DNA of 26,253 nucleotides from Ichthyophonus hoferi (Eukaryota > Opisthokonta > Ichthyosporea > Ichthyophonida > Ichthyophonidae): contig NAOQ01000463.1 of the NCBI GenBank assembly GCA_002751075.1, positions 33,419 to 59,671 of the forward strand, written 5' to 3'. The position numbers and the translations under genes were made by a program. How positions within the stretch are numbered: position 1 is the stretch's first letter; every line of letters starts with the position of its first letter. Under the pieces are notes generated by a model. That model saw only the letters and a list, made by a program, of their open reading frames with translations, was not told where the DNA came from and searched no databases. Shown piece by piece: positions 10,136 to 21,516 of the stretch.

Positions 10136-10904
10136 ATTATCAGTCAAGAGTGATATAAAATGCAATACAACAGTAGCAATCACAACTTAATTGCATGATG
10201 CCTAATTACAGACTCAATCTGTATTAACTTTTGACCAATCTCTAGGAAAGGTGTTTGATTGTAGATCAATTGCTGTCTGTTTTATTAAAATCCCAGATAT
10301 TTTGATGATAATGCAATAAAAATAAACACATAGCCTTAAGCATACAACCAGCGTAATACTTAGCATCTTCATAAATGTGATAAGACCACATGTAATGTTA
10401 ATTTTAGGCCGGTGTATGATATCATGTGCTTTATATGAATGAGGAATAGAAAAAGAGAGTTAACTAATGCAGACCACCTAATCACAATTGGGCAGGATAA
10501 GCATTATGTTCTCAAAAAATTGCAGAAGAGACAGACTATGACTACACTCGGGGTGCTATGTGTCGTAAAGTCTGTCTGAGCTATATAAACAGTTCCCCAA
10601 TCTAAAGGCTGCTTGAAGGCTCGCCAATTTTTAATTTACCTCAATATTTCCGGCTAAATAATTGGCTTATTTTGAAAATGCCGCGATTATATTGGGCAGC
10701 ATCTAATTCTCCATCTAGCCCACTGGATTGACAAAATCAATTTGAACTAGGCGTTCTTTCAAAATTAAAGATCTTTAACCAACACTATTTAATATAGCCA
10801 CGATAAATTCACGTGCTAGACTGCACTTAATACTTAGTCTTAATTAAATGAAATTAGTGACATTTTGTAATTAAATAATTATCATTAATTGTTATCTAGT
10901 TCTT
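10136..10904. other. Intergenic stretch, no gene seen
   Basis: AT-rich with stops in all frames. No repeat or coding signal was recognised. Confidence 0.5.
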
Positions 10905-11035
10905 AATTATTGATTGAAACCTCATACTAAACAGTATTCAATATTTAGAGGTACAATCCTACATGAGCATTAAGTATTTTCGTACAAGACATAATAAAGT
11001 ATGCAGCCTAACACTTGTAAAAGCTGAGATACTTC
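10905..11035 (+). repeat. Dispersed repeat, copy 1
   Basis: It shares with 18125-18240, in the same orientation, the ordered blocks TTGATTGAAACC, TATTTAGAGGTACAAT, TAAGTATTTT, AACTTGTA/CACTTGTA and AGCTGA. The copies differ by scattered changes and short length differences. Family unknown; it may be a short non-autonomous transposon. Confidence 0.72.
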
Positions 11036-11639
11036 AACAATGTAGTCGTCTACACTCTTTAGATCCAGGGTAAACTGCCAGTGGAATGTCTTTACATATT
11101 TGGCTGCAAAATCATTCATTGCTTGGATGACAACAACATCAAGGAGAAATTTTCACTTTGGGGTCAACTGAGGTGTATACTAGACTACACAATTTTTTTT
11201 TTACTGGAATGCTATCTTTTATGAAGATCTCTTTCCTTTCCATAGTGATGGAGCAGTTTCAACTCTGCAAAGTCCGTTTGCAATTGATTATGTCACCACG
11301 AACCAATTTCATTGGATTGTTTCCATTGTTGCTAGCTAACATTTGGAGCACTACCTCTTTATCAGGGAAATTGATCTCAGAGGTAGCACCTGCAACATCC
11401 ATATTCCTTTGTTCTCCATCTCAATCGACCTCATCCACTTAACATTAAATTTTACTCAGAACCTTACAGTCTTCCCTTCCAGGTCTGAGAGAGATAGCTT
11501 TTCCGGTTGGTCCAGATCAGAGCTTTATTCAACTCCAACACCCAAGTATGCCCCACCAACAACTCGAAGTGGGGTCACTTATGGTCATTTTATCATATGG
11601 TTCTGCTAAGGCCAAGATAACACTAAGTTTCACCAATTA
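11036..11639 (+). other. Possible upstream part of the Copia fossil
   Basis: Open frames at 11158-11442 and 11343-11609 are not recognisable on their own. The part near 11530-11580 (YAPPTTRSGVTYG) resembles the low-complexity linker that can sit between integrase and reverse transcriptase in Copia polyproteins. Its placement directly before the reverse transcriptase supports this weakly. Confidence 0.3.
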
Positions 11640-12480
11640 TTGGGATCTTGGGTACCGAGATCCCAAGCATCTAACACGGCCATGCATTTTCATGCCAAGA
11701 TAGAGTGGATCGGAGTGATGGAGCAAGATCTAGGCACAATTGGCTCTTTTTACACTTGGGATCTAGTGCCTCATCCAATAGGGAGAACTATCCTGCACAG
11801 CCTCTGGGTTTTTCATCACAAACAGGACACCGAGGGACATGTAATTAATCACAAGGTCCATCTGGTAGTTCAGGGCTCCATGCAGAAGAAGGACATTGAT
11901 TTAATTAAAATTAGCTTTCCAGTGTTCTCTTTTGTTGCTCTCCGAGTTCTTTTGAACATTACCGCAGCCAGAGATTATGATATTATCCAACAGGACATCA
12001 CTGGAGCCTGTTTACATGCATAACTGGAAACTTCTCTCTACGTGAAGCAGTCATTTTTGGTGCAAGATAAAAATTATCCAAATATGATTTGTTGCCTCTA
12101 GCGCAGCTTATGTGGGATACATGAAAGATCATTACTCTGGAATAAAACGTTGGACACCTTCCTGAAATCCATCTACATGTACCCAACGAAAAAAGATCTA
12201 GGCTTCTACATTCCATACGGAACTGCTCACTTTCTATGCCTCTGCCTGTATGTTGATTTATTGAATCTGAAAACCCCAAGGAGAAAGATAATCTAATTAA
12301 GGCTATCATATCAAAATTCTAGGTCAAGAAGTGCAGTTCCCGGGAGATTTTCTTTAGATACACCATTACGTGAGTTTCTAATGGCGACATCAAGTCATTC
12401 AAAAGGGAATACATTAAAATAGTGATTCGTTCCTACAAATAATGGGAAAGCAACGCAAAGCCTAATTTTGTCTGAACACG
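11640..12480 (+). mobile_element. Copia (Ty1/Copia) retrotransposon fossil, reverse transcriptase region
   Basis: The protein reading carries, in order, features of the Copia reverse transcriptase: TWDLVPHP, WVFHHKQDTEGHVINHKVHL, QQDITGACLHA (the motif-A region around the first catalytic Asp), and further on LYVDLL, at the place of the YVDDLL active-site motif. The left end is uncertain. The element is broken in several places, so it is clearly old. No RNase H region or 3' LTR was recognised, so only an internal fragment is assigned. Confidence 0.8.
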
Positions 12481-12840
12481 TGCACCTGTGCCAGATGATT
12501 CGACTCCCAAAGAGATGGGCATTCACATCGCTAAATAGAATTCTAATACAGCAGATACTAATGTTGTATTGAATTCCATTTGATGATATGAAGTTATTGA
12601 AGAACAAACATTTTTTTCAGGTCATGTATAATTGAAAATTGATGGTTTTACCCTTTGTATCGACGGGGTTTTAAAAATATGTTGTGAATGAGTCGCAAAA
12701 TCGGTATGACAAAGTTCTCAGCTATAGATAAATTCTGTGTCTAATAGGCTAGTCACAATTAGTCTACCAATGAATGTATTTATTCGTAGTTACGTCAAAA
12801 CCACATTGCCACTGAAACCAAGATTTCTCGCACTATTATT
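12481..12840. other. Tail of the fossil and intergenic sequence
   Basis: No recognisable domain. It passes into the region upstream of the phospholipase C gene. Confidence 0.4.
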
Positions 12841-12841
12841 A

Positions 12842-13007
12842 AGCCAATCAGCACGTAGAAAAGTTTTATTGCTTCACATTCCAGGAACCCCGTTATATTA
12901 TTCGCCACTTTTGTTATATTTATATTTATTGTTCTGCCTAATGATTGGTCAATTCTGTACGAAGTATTTAACTATATCGAGAAGACCAAATCTTCCTCAT
13001 ATAAATA
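12842..13007 (+). promoter_or_regulatory. Candidate promoter of the phospholipase C gene
   Basis: A TATAAATA box at 13000-13007 lies 63 bases upstream of the ATG at 13063, allowing a short 5' leader. CCAATCA at 12844-12850 (as GCCAATCAGC) and an inverted copy at 12942-12948 (TGATTGG) fit the NF-Y type CCAAT box. CCAATCA is abundant in this whole window, so these copies may not be specific to the promoter. Confidence 0.45.
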
Positions 13008-13062
13008 ACCACCTTTGACTCAGCTACTGCGTATTGCTTGATTTATAGTGAAAAACTAAGTC

Positions 13063-14395
13063 ATGACTGATGGTGCTTATGGCCTTCTGGAGTTGTATAT
13101 AATAGAGGCTCAACTCCATAAAACTAAGAATGCACTTGTTCAAGTCATAGTAGACGGGACAAAACGACATGCAACCCAAGTTCATCATACCAAATATCCT
13201 GTTTGGAATGTGCGCTTGCATTTATTGGTATGTATATTTTGTGTTTATGAACATAGCTATATATGGTAAGGGAGGGATCAAACTGATGGGGTGAACCATA
13301 TGTGGATGCACGGATCAATATATAAGTATAGGAGACATGATAAAGTTTTTTGGTTTTAAGTTAGATTCAGACAGCTGGAAAGGCAATATAGTACAGGTAT
13401 GTTTGGTTCAAGTGTATGTGTCGGTGTGTATTCTTCCTTACTTGATCAGCAACAATAACATCGTGCCAGCAATCAAACATATTGTTTATGGAAACTCAGA
13501 GATTCCAGTTGTGTGTATGATTTGAGTATAAACTTCTGGTATTTATGTGAAAATGACAAGTATTTTGTTGAGGTATATATATATATGCGTTTACGTGTAT
13601 ATATGTGTGTCCATGTTCCGTTAGAGGTAGTATCTTATGGGTTTCATATAGGTTGGTGTTATAGAACAAGATTTCTCTATAAAATTAAAATATTCCTTGC
13701 TCATATACTTACTACCTACCTATATATATACATATATCTGTTATTTAGCTGGTTTATGTGGTCAGATTATCATACCCTACCTCCCCTCCTTTTCTACACG
13801 CACAGCTTTTATATTGCATCCGAAGGCTCTCCGTCCGTATATTAAATATCATGAGAACATACTTTTATATATAGAAATAATGCAAGGTTGGTAGTAAAGG
13901 TCTTGGAAATAGATATACAAGCATGTGGTAACATTAGAACAAAGTACATATTAGAAGATGAAAGTTAATATCCTTCTCTAAAAAAGGGTCCGAACAAACA
14001 TACTACAAATGCTTGAAGTGGGTGTAGCATGCTACTAATAATAATGTCTCTATAACTATATTTTGTAGACAGAGGTGTAGTCAAATAAGGTATAGTGTAA
14101 CCGCAAAGAACTATTTTCCATTAAGTTTTCCAAGGATTACTGTGCACGTGTTATATTACCAAGCAACGAGACATTTTTAATAGACAAAAGAAAACATTAT
14201 TCGCCTCAGTTACTTGGTAAACCAACATCTAACACATTTCTCTCATGCTTCCTTTTTTTTTTTTTTTTGTTTTTTTCCAGCTCGAAAATGCACATTCTAT
14301 TAAACTGAATGTTATGGATAAAAGATGGATGAACAAGAAGACAGTCAAATCGGTGGAGTTACCTCACCCCCTTATAGAGACCACCCGGCCTACAG
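13063..14395 (+). other. Exons 1-3: N-terminal C2-like domain of the phospholipase C
   Basis: Residues 1-105 read as a C2 beta sandwich. The strand [16 protein letters not shown] is followed by ALVQVIVDG, then [18 protein letters not shown] (the C2 hallmark of a partner strand after Thr-x-(Asn/Tyr)-Pro-x-Trp-Asn), then [12 protein letters not shown] and [12 protein letters not shown]. The first calcium loop lacks the usual DPY, having NALV instead, so calcium binding is doubtful and the domain may bind lipid or protein instead. Exon 2 is only 36 bases ([12 protein letters not shown]); its acceptor at 13360 is the least certain in the model, though phase and fit to the domain favour it. Confidence 0.68.
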
Positions 14396-15863
14396 GTGAA
14401 GACATTCATGCGGGGCATACTGTTAATTTTAATTTTAATTTTAATTTTAATTATTCTAACGTATTCACATTTGGTTTTTCTGTCTGTTTGTATATTTTTA
14501 TTACTTTTGCTTTTTCTTTAACTTTTTTGTTGAGTTTTAAGATATTTTTTCTTTTCTTTATTTGTTTCTGTCGAGGCTACCTATCAGGTCTATCCTACAA
14601 GGCAACATATTCACACCCACCCACCCCTTCCAATCATTTACATACTTTAAAGATATAGAGTTAAGTTAATATACCATATAGTATCATTTTAACGCACTTA
14701 TTACAATCATAACAAAGGTATTAAGAATGATTTATGATAGCTTTTGCCCAGTAGCATCTATTGCATATTACATAACCCATTTTCACTGGACATATTTGTT
14801 GTAACCTCCTACCCGGTTTTCCTTGTTATCATTTCTGGCCCTAGATACTTCTTCTACCCGTTTGATTTCTCCCATCATTCTTTCCATCTGATCAAGACAT
14901 GTTTCTAGAGTCCCAGTCAATTAAATGTTTTTTAAGTAGTACTAAAAATAGCCAATCACAACGACCACAGGGTAACTTCACTTCCACAGCTAATAACAAC
15001 TTTTTCGTCAGCTCTGATTGCATTTACTCATTTACTCTTCTCCAATTAAATTCATTGGTAGTAATGACACCTAACAACCATTAATTACTACCAGAACTAT
15101 TATTGCCTTTACGAGAGGATTGTCATCTCAGAGTACGCTATACATTTACCAAGAAGCCTGATGAGATCATTACTAATGGTAGGTTTATTATATTTATGCC
15201 TACAATCTTACATATACTATATACTATACGTACTATATACATATATAGGTATAAATAAATATACGTATATGTATCTTGATATGCATTAGTAGATAAGTGT
15301 AGTTGTGGCTATAGTTATAATTATGTTTGTAGTTATAGTTGCTGTATATGAACGAGAAAAAACAAGTTAACTTTAAGAGTGAATGAGTGAGTATTCGTGT
15401 CTTTTGTTTTACTTTAGCCATACCACGTACAATTAAATCATACACATGCATATTATATGAATAAAATATTATAGTGTTGTACTATTATAGTATTATAGTG
15501 CTAGTATTACTAACACGTTAGAACCATGTTTATTATATGTATCATGTATTACAGGCGAACAGGCCATGAGAGCCTTGGTGTTTGGGTTACCATGTGTAGT
15601 GGATGATAGAGACGCTACCATTAAACTGAGTGTAGATCATTCTTTGTTGGAGTTTATCTATTCTCAAAAGGGCCATCATCATAAACGTAGTAAGTAGTAA
15701 CATATGTGATGAATATGTATTTGTTTAGTTGGCGATGTATGATATTATACCCCTTCTTTATCCACTATATTAGTGTGACTATATATATATAGGTTTATAT
15801 GTGTATGTATGTATACGACAGATAAGCACATGCATGCATACATATATAGATACGTACATACAA

Positions 15864-15903
<40 letters not shown>

Positions 15904-18900
15904 TACAATTTATCACATTTATAAAAATGGAAACACAAGCCCAAGTAAGCCAATGTGTAAGGTATACATACATACACACTATCATACTGTCATAGATTCT
16001 GGTATACGATCACACTATCTTACGTACATGTATGTATGTATGAATGAACTGCATTGGTTAGCTTAATACCGATAGCTTCTTTAATATTATCACACATGTC
16101 ACTATACCTTACTTTTAGCCTTGTATATATCACATTCATTTAGTACTTGCACATACTAGTGTTTTTTGTTTTGTTTTTTTATATTTGTTTTTATAGGTTT
16201 TTATAGTTTATGTATGTTTTTAATTCCCAATCATAGTTTATTTAGAAGTCTAGAACATATAAATATATTGATATACGGCTATATATATATATGCATACAC
16301 AAGATAGATAGATAGATGGGCTGACCTGGATTCATACACTACACCGCAATAATTCACCCAATTGTTAAGAACCAATCATTAATTAATTAATTAATTGGTT
16401 ATTTATTTGTCAGTGCTTGTGGATGACGTGTGGGAAGCGAGACCTGGTAATTATATCCGGGATAGAAAGGAAGGAGATGAACACATAGCTGCAGCTGAGC
16501 GAGAAAAGTATGCTTGTATTTTGTATCTTACATGCAACTGCCTGTCTAATATTCTCTTTGTATATATTATACTATATTATACACATTCCTTTTATCATTA
16601 CTGATATATTTGTTTGAATTTATCATCTATTTTTATTAGACCAATTATTTAGTTTTGCTAAACCCTATATAATATAATTTACCTCTCATCTATCTCACTT
16701 TTGTCTCTCCTATCCTCACAATTTCTAACTCGTTTTAAAGTCAATTATTATTTTTAAATACCTACCAAAGTACTGGTATATATCTGTAGGTATGTGTTTC
16801 TACCATTACACTATACTAATATTATCTATATCCATGCAATCTATTTATTTATTCCTTCCATCCTATTTTATGCGGTTCTCCTTTTTATCTTTTTTGTTGC
16901 TTTCTTTTGATAGGCTTTTGTTTTTTATCTCCCTTTCATATCCCTACATATATACTTTACCCATTTAGTCTCTATTTATTGCTTTTCCGTGCATCTAAAT
17001 TAGGTTATTATTTAATAATTATTAGTAATTAATAAATTACAAAACCCTCTTTAATACACAACCACGTGACTTTTTTCTTTTAAACCGATCAGTATCCTTG
17101 CTGCCGATATTTGTGCGTTATAGCGCTTACATACCTACTAATTAATTAATTAATTATTAAAACTGGTCTTAACAACAGATCCAGTGGCCACATTGCCATG
17201 AGTTTATCACACGCTATTAGTCACCGCTAACACCAAAAAAAATATCTATCTATCTTTATATGTACGTTATTATTCCTACTCCTATTCCTTTTACTATATT
17301 CCTGTTCCTATTCCTATTTACAGATGGGTGAAGATAGTACACGGTGCGGGGTTCCAGGAAATGAATATTACTTTACGTAGTAAGGTTGATGCCGAAACCC
17401 TGGCTATGGCTTTTACAGAGGTTATGGCCAAGAAGAATTTAGTCTTGAGAGGCACCCATCATAGGGAAATGTAGGTTGTTCTATATGTATATGCATATGT
17501 ATGTGTATATGTATATGTATATGGTATATGTATATGTATGTGTATGTGTATATGTGTATGTATGTGTATGTGTATGTGTATATATATGCATGTGTGTATG
17601 TGTATTGTGGTTTATAGCACCAAAGAAAGTATAGTCTGCCAAGCCCTTGAAAGGATATTGAGTTTGTGTGTATGTATGTGTATATTATAGTATATAAACC
17701 TATCCATATTTTTATTCATGTTTTATGTTTAAACATATACATAAATATCATATCCCACTATACAGCTGGATGAAGTATCTATGGACCAAATTTGATGAGA
17801 ACTTTGACGGCCATTTGTGTGCAGATGAGCTAGAGGAACTGTTTCATTATGTTAACTTTTCTATTACTAGAGAGATTTTGAAGCAATGCTGTAAGGTAGG
17901 TAAGATAAGGCATGTGTTATTTGTTGGCTTAGAGTGAATAATAAATGCACTTGTATATATATGCACAAGTAAGTATATATTGATACTTACGTATATACAT
18001 GTATGTATGTATACAAAACTCAAGTATATTATCATGTTGTCATTCGATTACACTATCCCTCTATCATATCCTACATACTACCATACTCAACAGAACTCCT
18101 AGAGATTCTTTTAATATCCAACTCTAAATTATCGATTGAAACCCCGTTGTACACGCTACTGATTATTTAGAGGTACAATACTAAATGAACAATAAGTATT
18201 TTTATCCTAAAACTTGTATGAGCTGAAATCTTTTAATAGATACATTTAATTCTGGAATATATATTTTTTTAGAACTAATCTGAGTATCATACTATCATAC
18301 TATCATACTATCATACTACTATACATATCGTCATATAATATGATATAAACAAAATCATTGAGGCTCATGATTCCAGCCAATGATATTAAAATTTATTTGT
18401 CGCTATTAATAGCATTAAATATTACCTCCAACCTGATAGGAAACTTAATTAATCCAATTGATTAGTCATCTAATTACCAATCTAATTAACCCACTTGGTT
18501 TTTGTAATTACTTTTCTGTATGTACATGTACATGACTAGTGGCCTATAGTGGCCTATCCGAAACTTCTATTTGCATATTAAGACACTTGACAAATATTCA
18601 TCATTATACAACTCTACGCTAACCTAGCCTGAATATCTCCATTCTATACCCTAGAGTATCAACAACACAGCATCAAGTTCTAGTAATGGCCCTGTACAGA
18701 CCAAAGGGTTAATCTACGAAGACTTTACAGATATGTTGCACAAACTAGTCCCAGTATGTATCTATCTCCCTCTCTTCACATGTCCCACCTGTCTTTGTGC
18801 TTTAGGATCATTTGCTCCTCTCTTATCTTTTATTCTTGCTATCAGATATTACTCTTCATTTGTTTTCTTTTTTTTTTCTTTTTCTTTTTTTCCACTCACG

Positions 18901-20505
18901 TATTGCCTAGTTGATTGAAAGTGATATTTGCAAGAGGTAATTGCATATAATATAGGAATATAGTATGTGTATGTATATCTATCTCTAAGCGAAAAGAGGA
19001 GGGAGGAAGGTATATGTAAGTATAAGTATAAGACCAACATCTTGCTATAGACCATATATATATACTGGTTATAGTATAAGTAGTCTTTATAGCATATTTA
19101 ACCTTTACTTAACCCCCATCACCTACAGAGAAAGGATGTACAGGAAATATTTGCCAAGTACGCCACTGATAATGTTATGACTTTAACCAGTTTCCACACC
19201 TTCCTAAGAGATGAACAGAAGGTATATATATATGTTGCATGTAGGTGTGCTTATTATCTCCTTGTTACTGCTATAGAATAATATAATTGATTAGTAGTTA
19301 TTTTTATTTAGATGGAGAGAGTTGATGGGCTTGTGCTTATTGGCTAGTGACCATGTATCTATTGCCTTGTTTGTTTGTTTGTGAGTTGAATACAGTAGAT
19401 GATTGGATGTATGTCACCAATGTTGGAGGGTATGTGTATGCTTTTAAGATAGATAATATAATATTTATTATAGAGGCCTGCTATTAATACTGACTATATC
19501 GATTAGACCAATTGACAATAAGTGATGACGATATTTCATTAATATTAATTATAACTATTCCATTATAATACCCAATCAGGAAGATCATAGCCTAGAAGCT
19601 GTAAAGGATATGATGCGACTCTATTGTAAAACTGTCAAGGATGGGGCAGCCAATGAGGACCCAGTATTTAATGTACAGTTGATCTATTTCCATTGTTATA
19701 TGTTTGTGTATGCATGTATATATCATAGCACGTATATTTTATATATATATATATATAATATATGGATATACACGCTTTTACTCTACCTATAATTCTCCTC
19801 TATCAATATATAGATATTGGTTGTGTATATATATATATGTGGATTACGTCCGTAATAAGTATCTTCAATCTGTTCTTATTAGCTGGTGGAATAAAATTAA
19901 TTACCAATCATCGCTTTACTTTTAAACAGTTCGATGAATTTTTAGCCTACATAGATTCCCTTGAGAACAACGGGTACAACTCCAGTTACCTGTTAGAATA
20001 CCAGGATATGACGCGACCCTTGTCACACTATTGGATCAATTCGTCTCATAATACGTATGTAGTGTATTGTATTGTATTGTATTGTATTGTATTGTATTGT
20101 ATTGTATGATATTCTATTCTATTTTATTCTATTTTATTCTATAGTATTGTATGATATTGCTTTGTATTGTACGTTATGGTACTGGATTCAGTTGTATTGT
20201 ATAGTATTGCATTGTATTGTATAGTATTGCATTGCATTGTATTGTATTGCATTGTACGATATGGTATTGTATGGTATGACATTATATTTTATTATATTAT
20301 GCGGTATTGTGTTGTGTTGTGTTGTCTTGCCTTGTATTTTATGGTAATGTATTATATGGCATTGTATGATATTTTATTACATTTTATCTGTCTTTTTTCT
20401 TTCATATTGTATACATTTACTTATGACGTTCATCAATTTAATGCACCCACTCACTTCTATAAGCATATGTATACATATACATATACATATACATACATAC
20501 ATACA

Positions 20506-20537
<32 letters not shown>

Positions 20538-21473
20538 GATATGCTAACCTACCTCTCTCCCCCTCTATGTATACAGCTACTTGCTTGAGGACCAGCTCAA
20601 AGGTCCCTCTTCCATAGAGGCCTATATTAGGGCACTAAGGGCAGGATGCCGCTGTGTGGAGTGTAAGTCGTCTGACATGAGGTCATTCCCCAGTCATGCT
20701 ATGTCTTTTGATCCATGATATATATATATATATGTATCTATGGATGTGTGTGGATGTTTAAAATTGATAAACATCACAGGTATTTGTATGTATGCCTGTG
20801 TACTTGATATGAAAGAAGAGCAAGAGACAGAGATATATTACGTTACAATATAATTTATATATATTGTGTTGTCATGGTATAATCTATTATACGATTGGTT
20901 TTACCAAGGAGAGAGCCAACCTCTTGTTTATTGACGCTGTTTCAATAATACTCTTTGATTGACCCCTTATTTTTATGTTACCTGACTTTTAAAATGTTTA
21001 GAAATATGAGTGGTCAGCTTAATACCACTTGGGTACATACACTTATCAATATATGTTATATACACACACCCTAACCAACCCATTCCTTATGAATCTACCT
21101 TTTAAATTTTAATTATCAAATGGGATAATCATGCTACGCAAGTTAATATCTCGTATGTGATTGGTCCATAGCTTCAGCCCACCTCTAATCCTTTGTTTTT
21201 TTTGCCAATCACCCAATCATTATGGGGGATGATTGTATGTCATCTGTATGTTGTAGAATACCTAATCTGGTTATCTATATACACACATGGCATGCCATAT
21301 CCATATCTATCACTAATCACTGATTGGATATTTATCACACCTAGTGGATTGCTGGGATGGTGAGTTGGAGCCAGTGATCTACCATGGGTATACCTTGACC
21401 AGCAAGATTTTATTCCGTGACGTCCTTGTTGCTTGTAGAGAGCATGCCTTTGTGTCATCACCGTATGTATATG

Positions 21474-21516
<43 letters not shown>

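Larger units (their letters stand above)
17766..19980 (+). other. Exons 7-11 (start): EF-hand region of the phospholipase C
   Basis: Residues 231 to about 383. The first EF loop (residues 241-252, [12 protein letters not shown]) has all canonical ligands: Asp 1, Asn 3, Asp 5, Gly 6, Leu 8 and Glu 12. It should therefore bind calcium, which is more canonical than the first loop of PLC-delta1. The later lobes, [33 protein letters not shown] and [13 protein letters not shown], are helical and keep no full loop, as in other PLCs. Exon 8 opens with a Ser/Asn-rich insert. Confidence 0.8.

Noticed and set aside
12737-13018. 93-codon open frame just upstream of the phospholipase C start
   Set aside because: It overlaps the CCAAT and TATA boxes, has no recognisable domain and ends before the ATG at 13063 in a different context.
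14245-14658. 137-codon open frame starting before exon 3
   Set aside because: Only 14281-14395 is exon 3. The rest runs through the T-rich acceptor on the left and an AATTTT repeat and intron on the right; the gtgaag donor and phase match to exon 4 decide.
15779-16066. Overlapping open frames on both strands over the CA/TA repeat in intron 4
   Set aside because: They read as His/Thr/Tyr/Ile repeats produced by the microsatellite at about 15785-15905.
16380-17157. TTAA-rich palindromes (ATTAATTAATTAAT) before exon 5, at 17139 and again at 25491
   Set aside because: Looked at as possible structured or binding sites. In DNA this AT-rich they are expected and could simply be branch-point-region sequence.
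20167-20538. 123-codon open frame in intron 11
   Set aside because: Translation of the TATTG and CATA arrays. It lies between exons 11 and 12, which join in phase across it.
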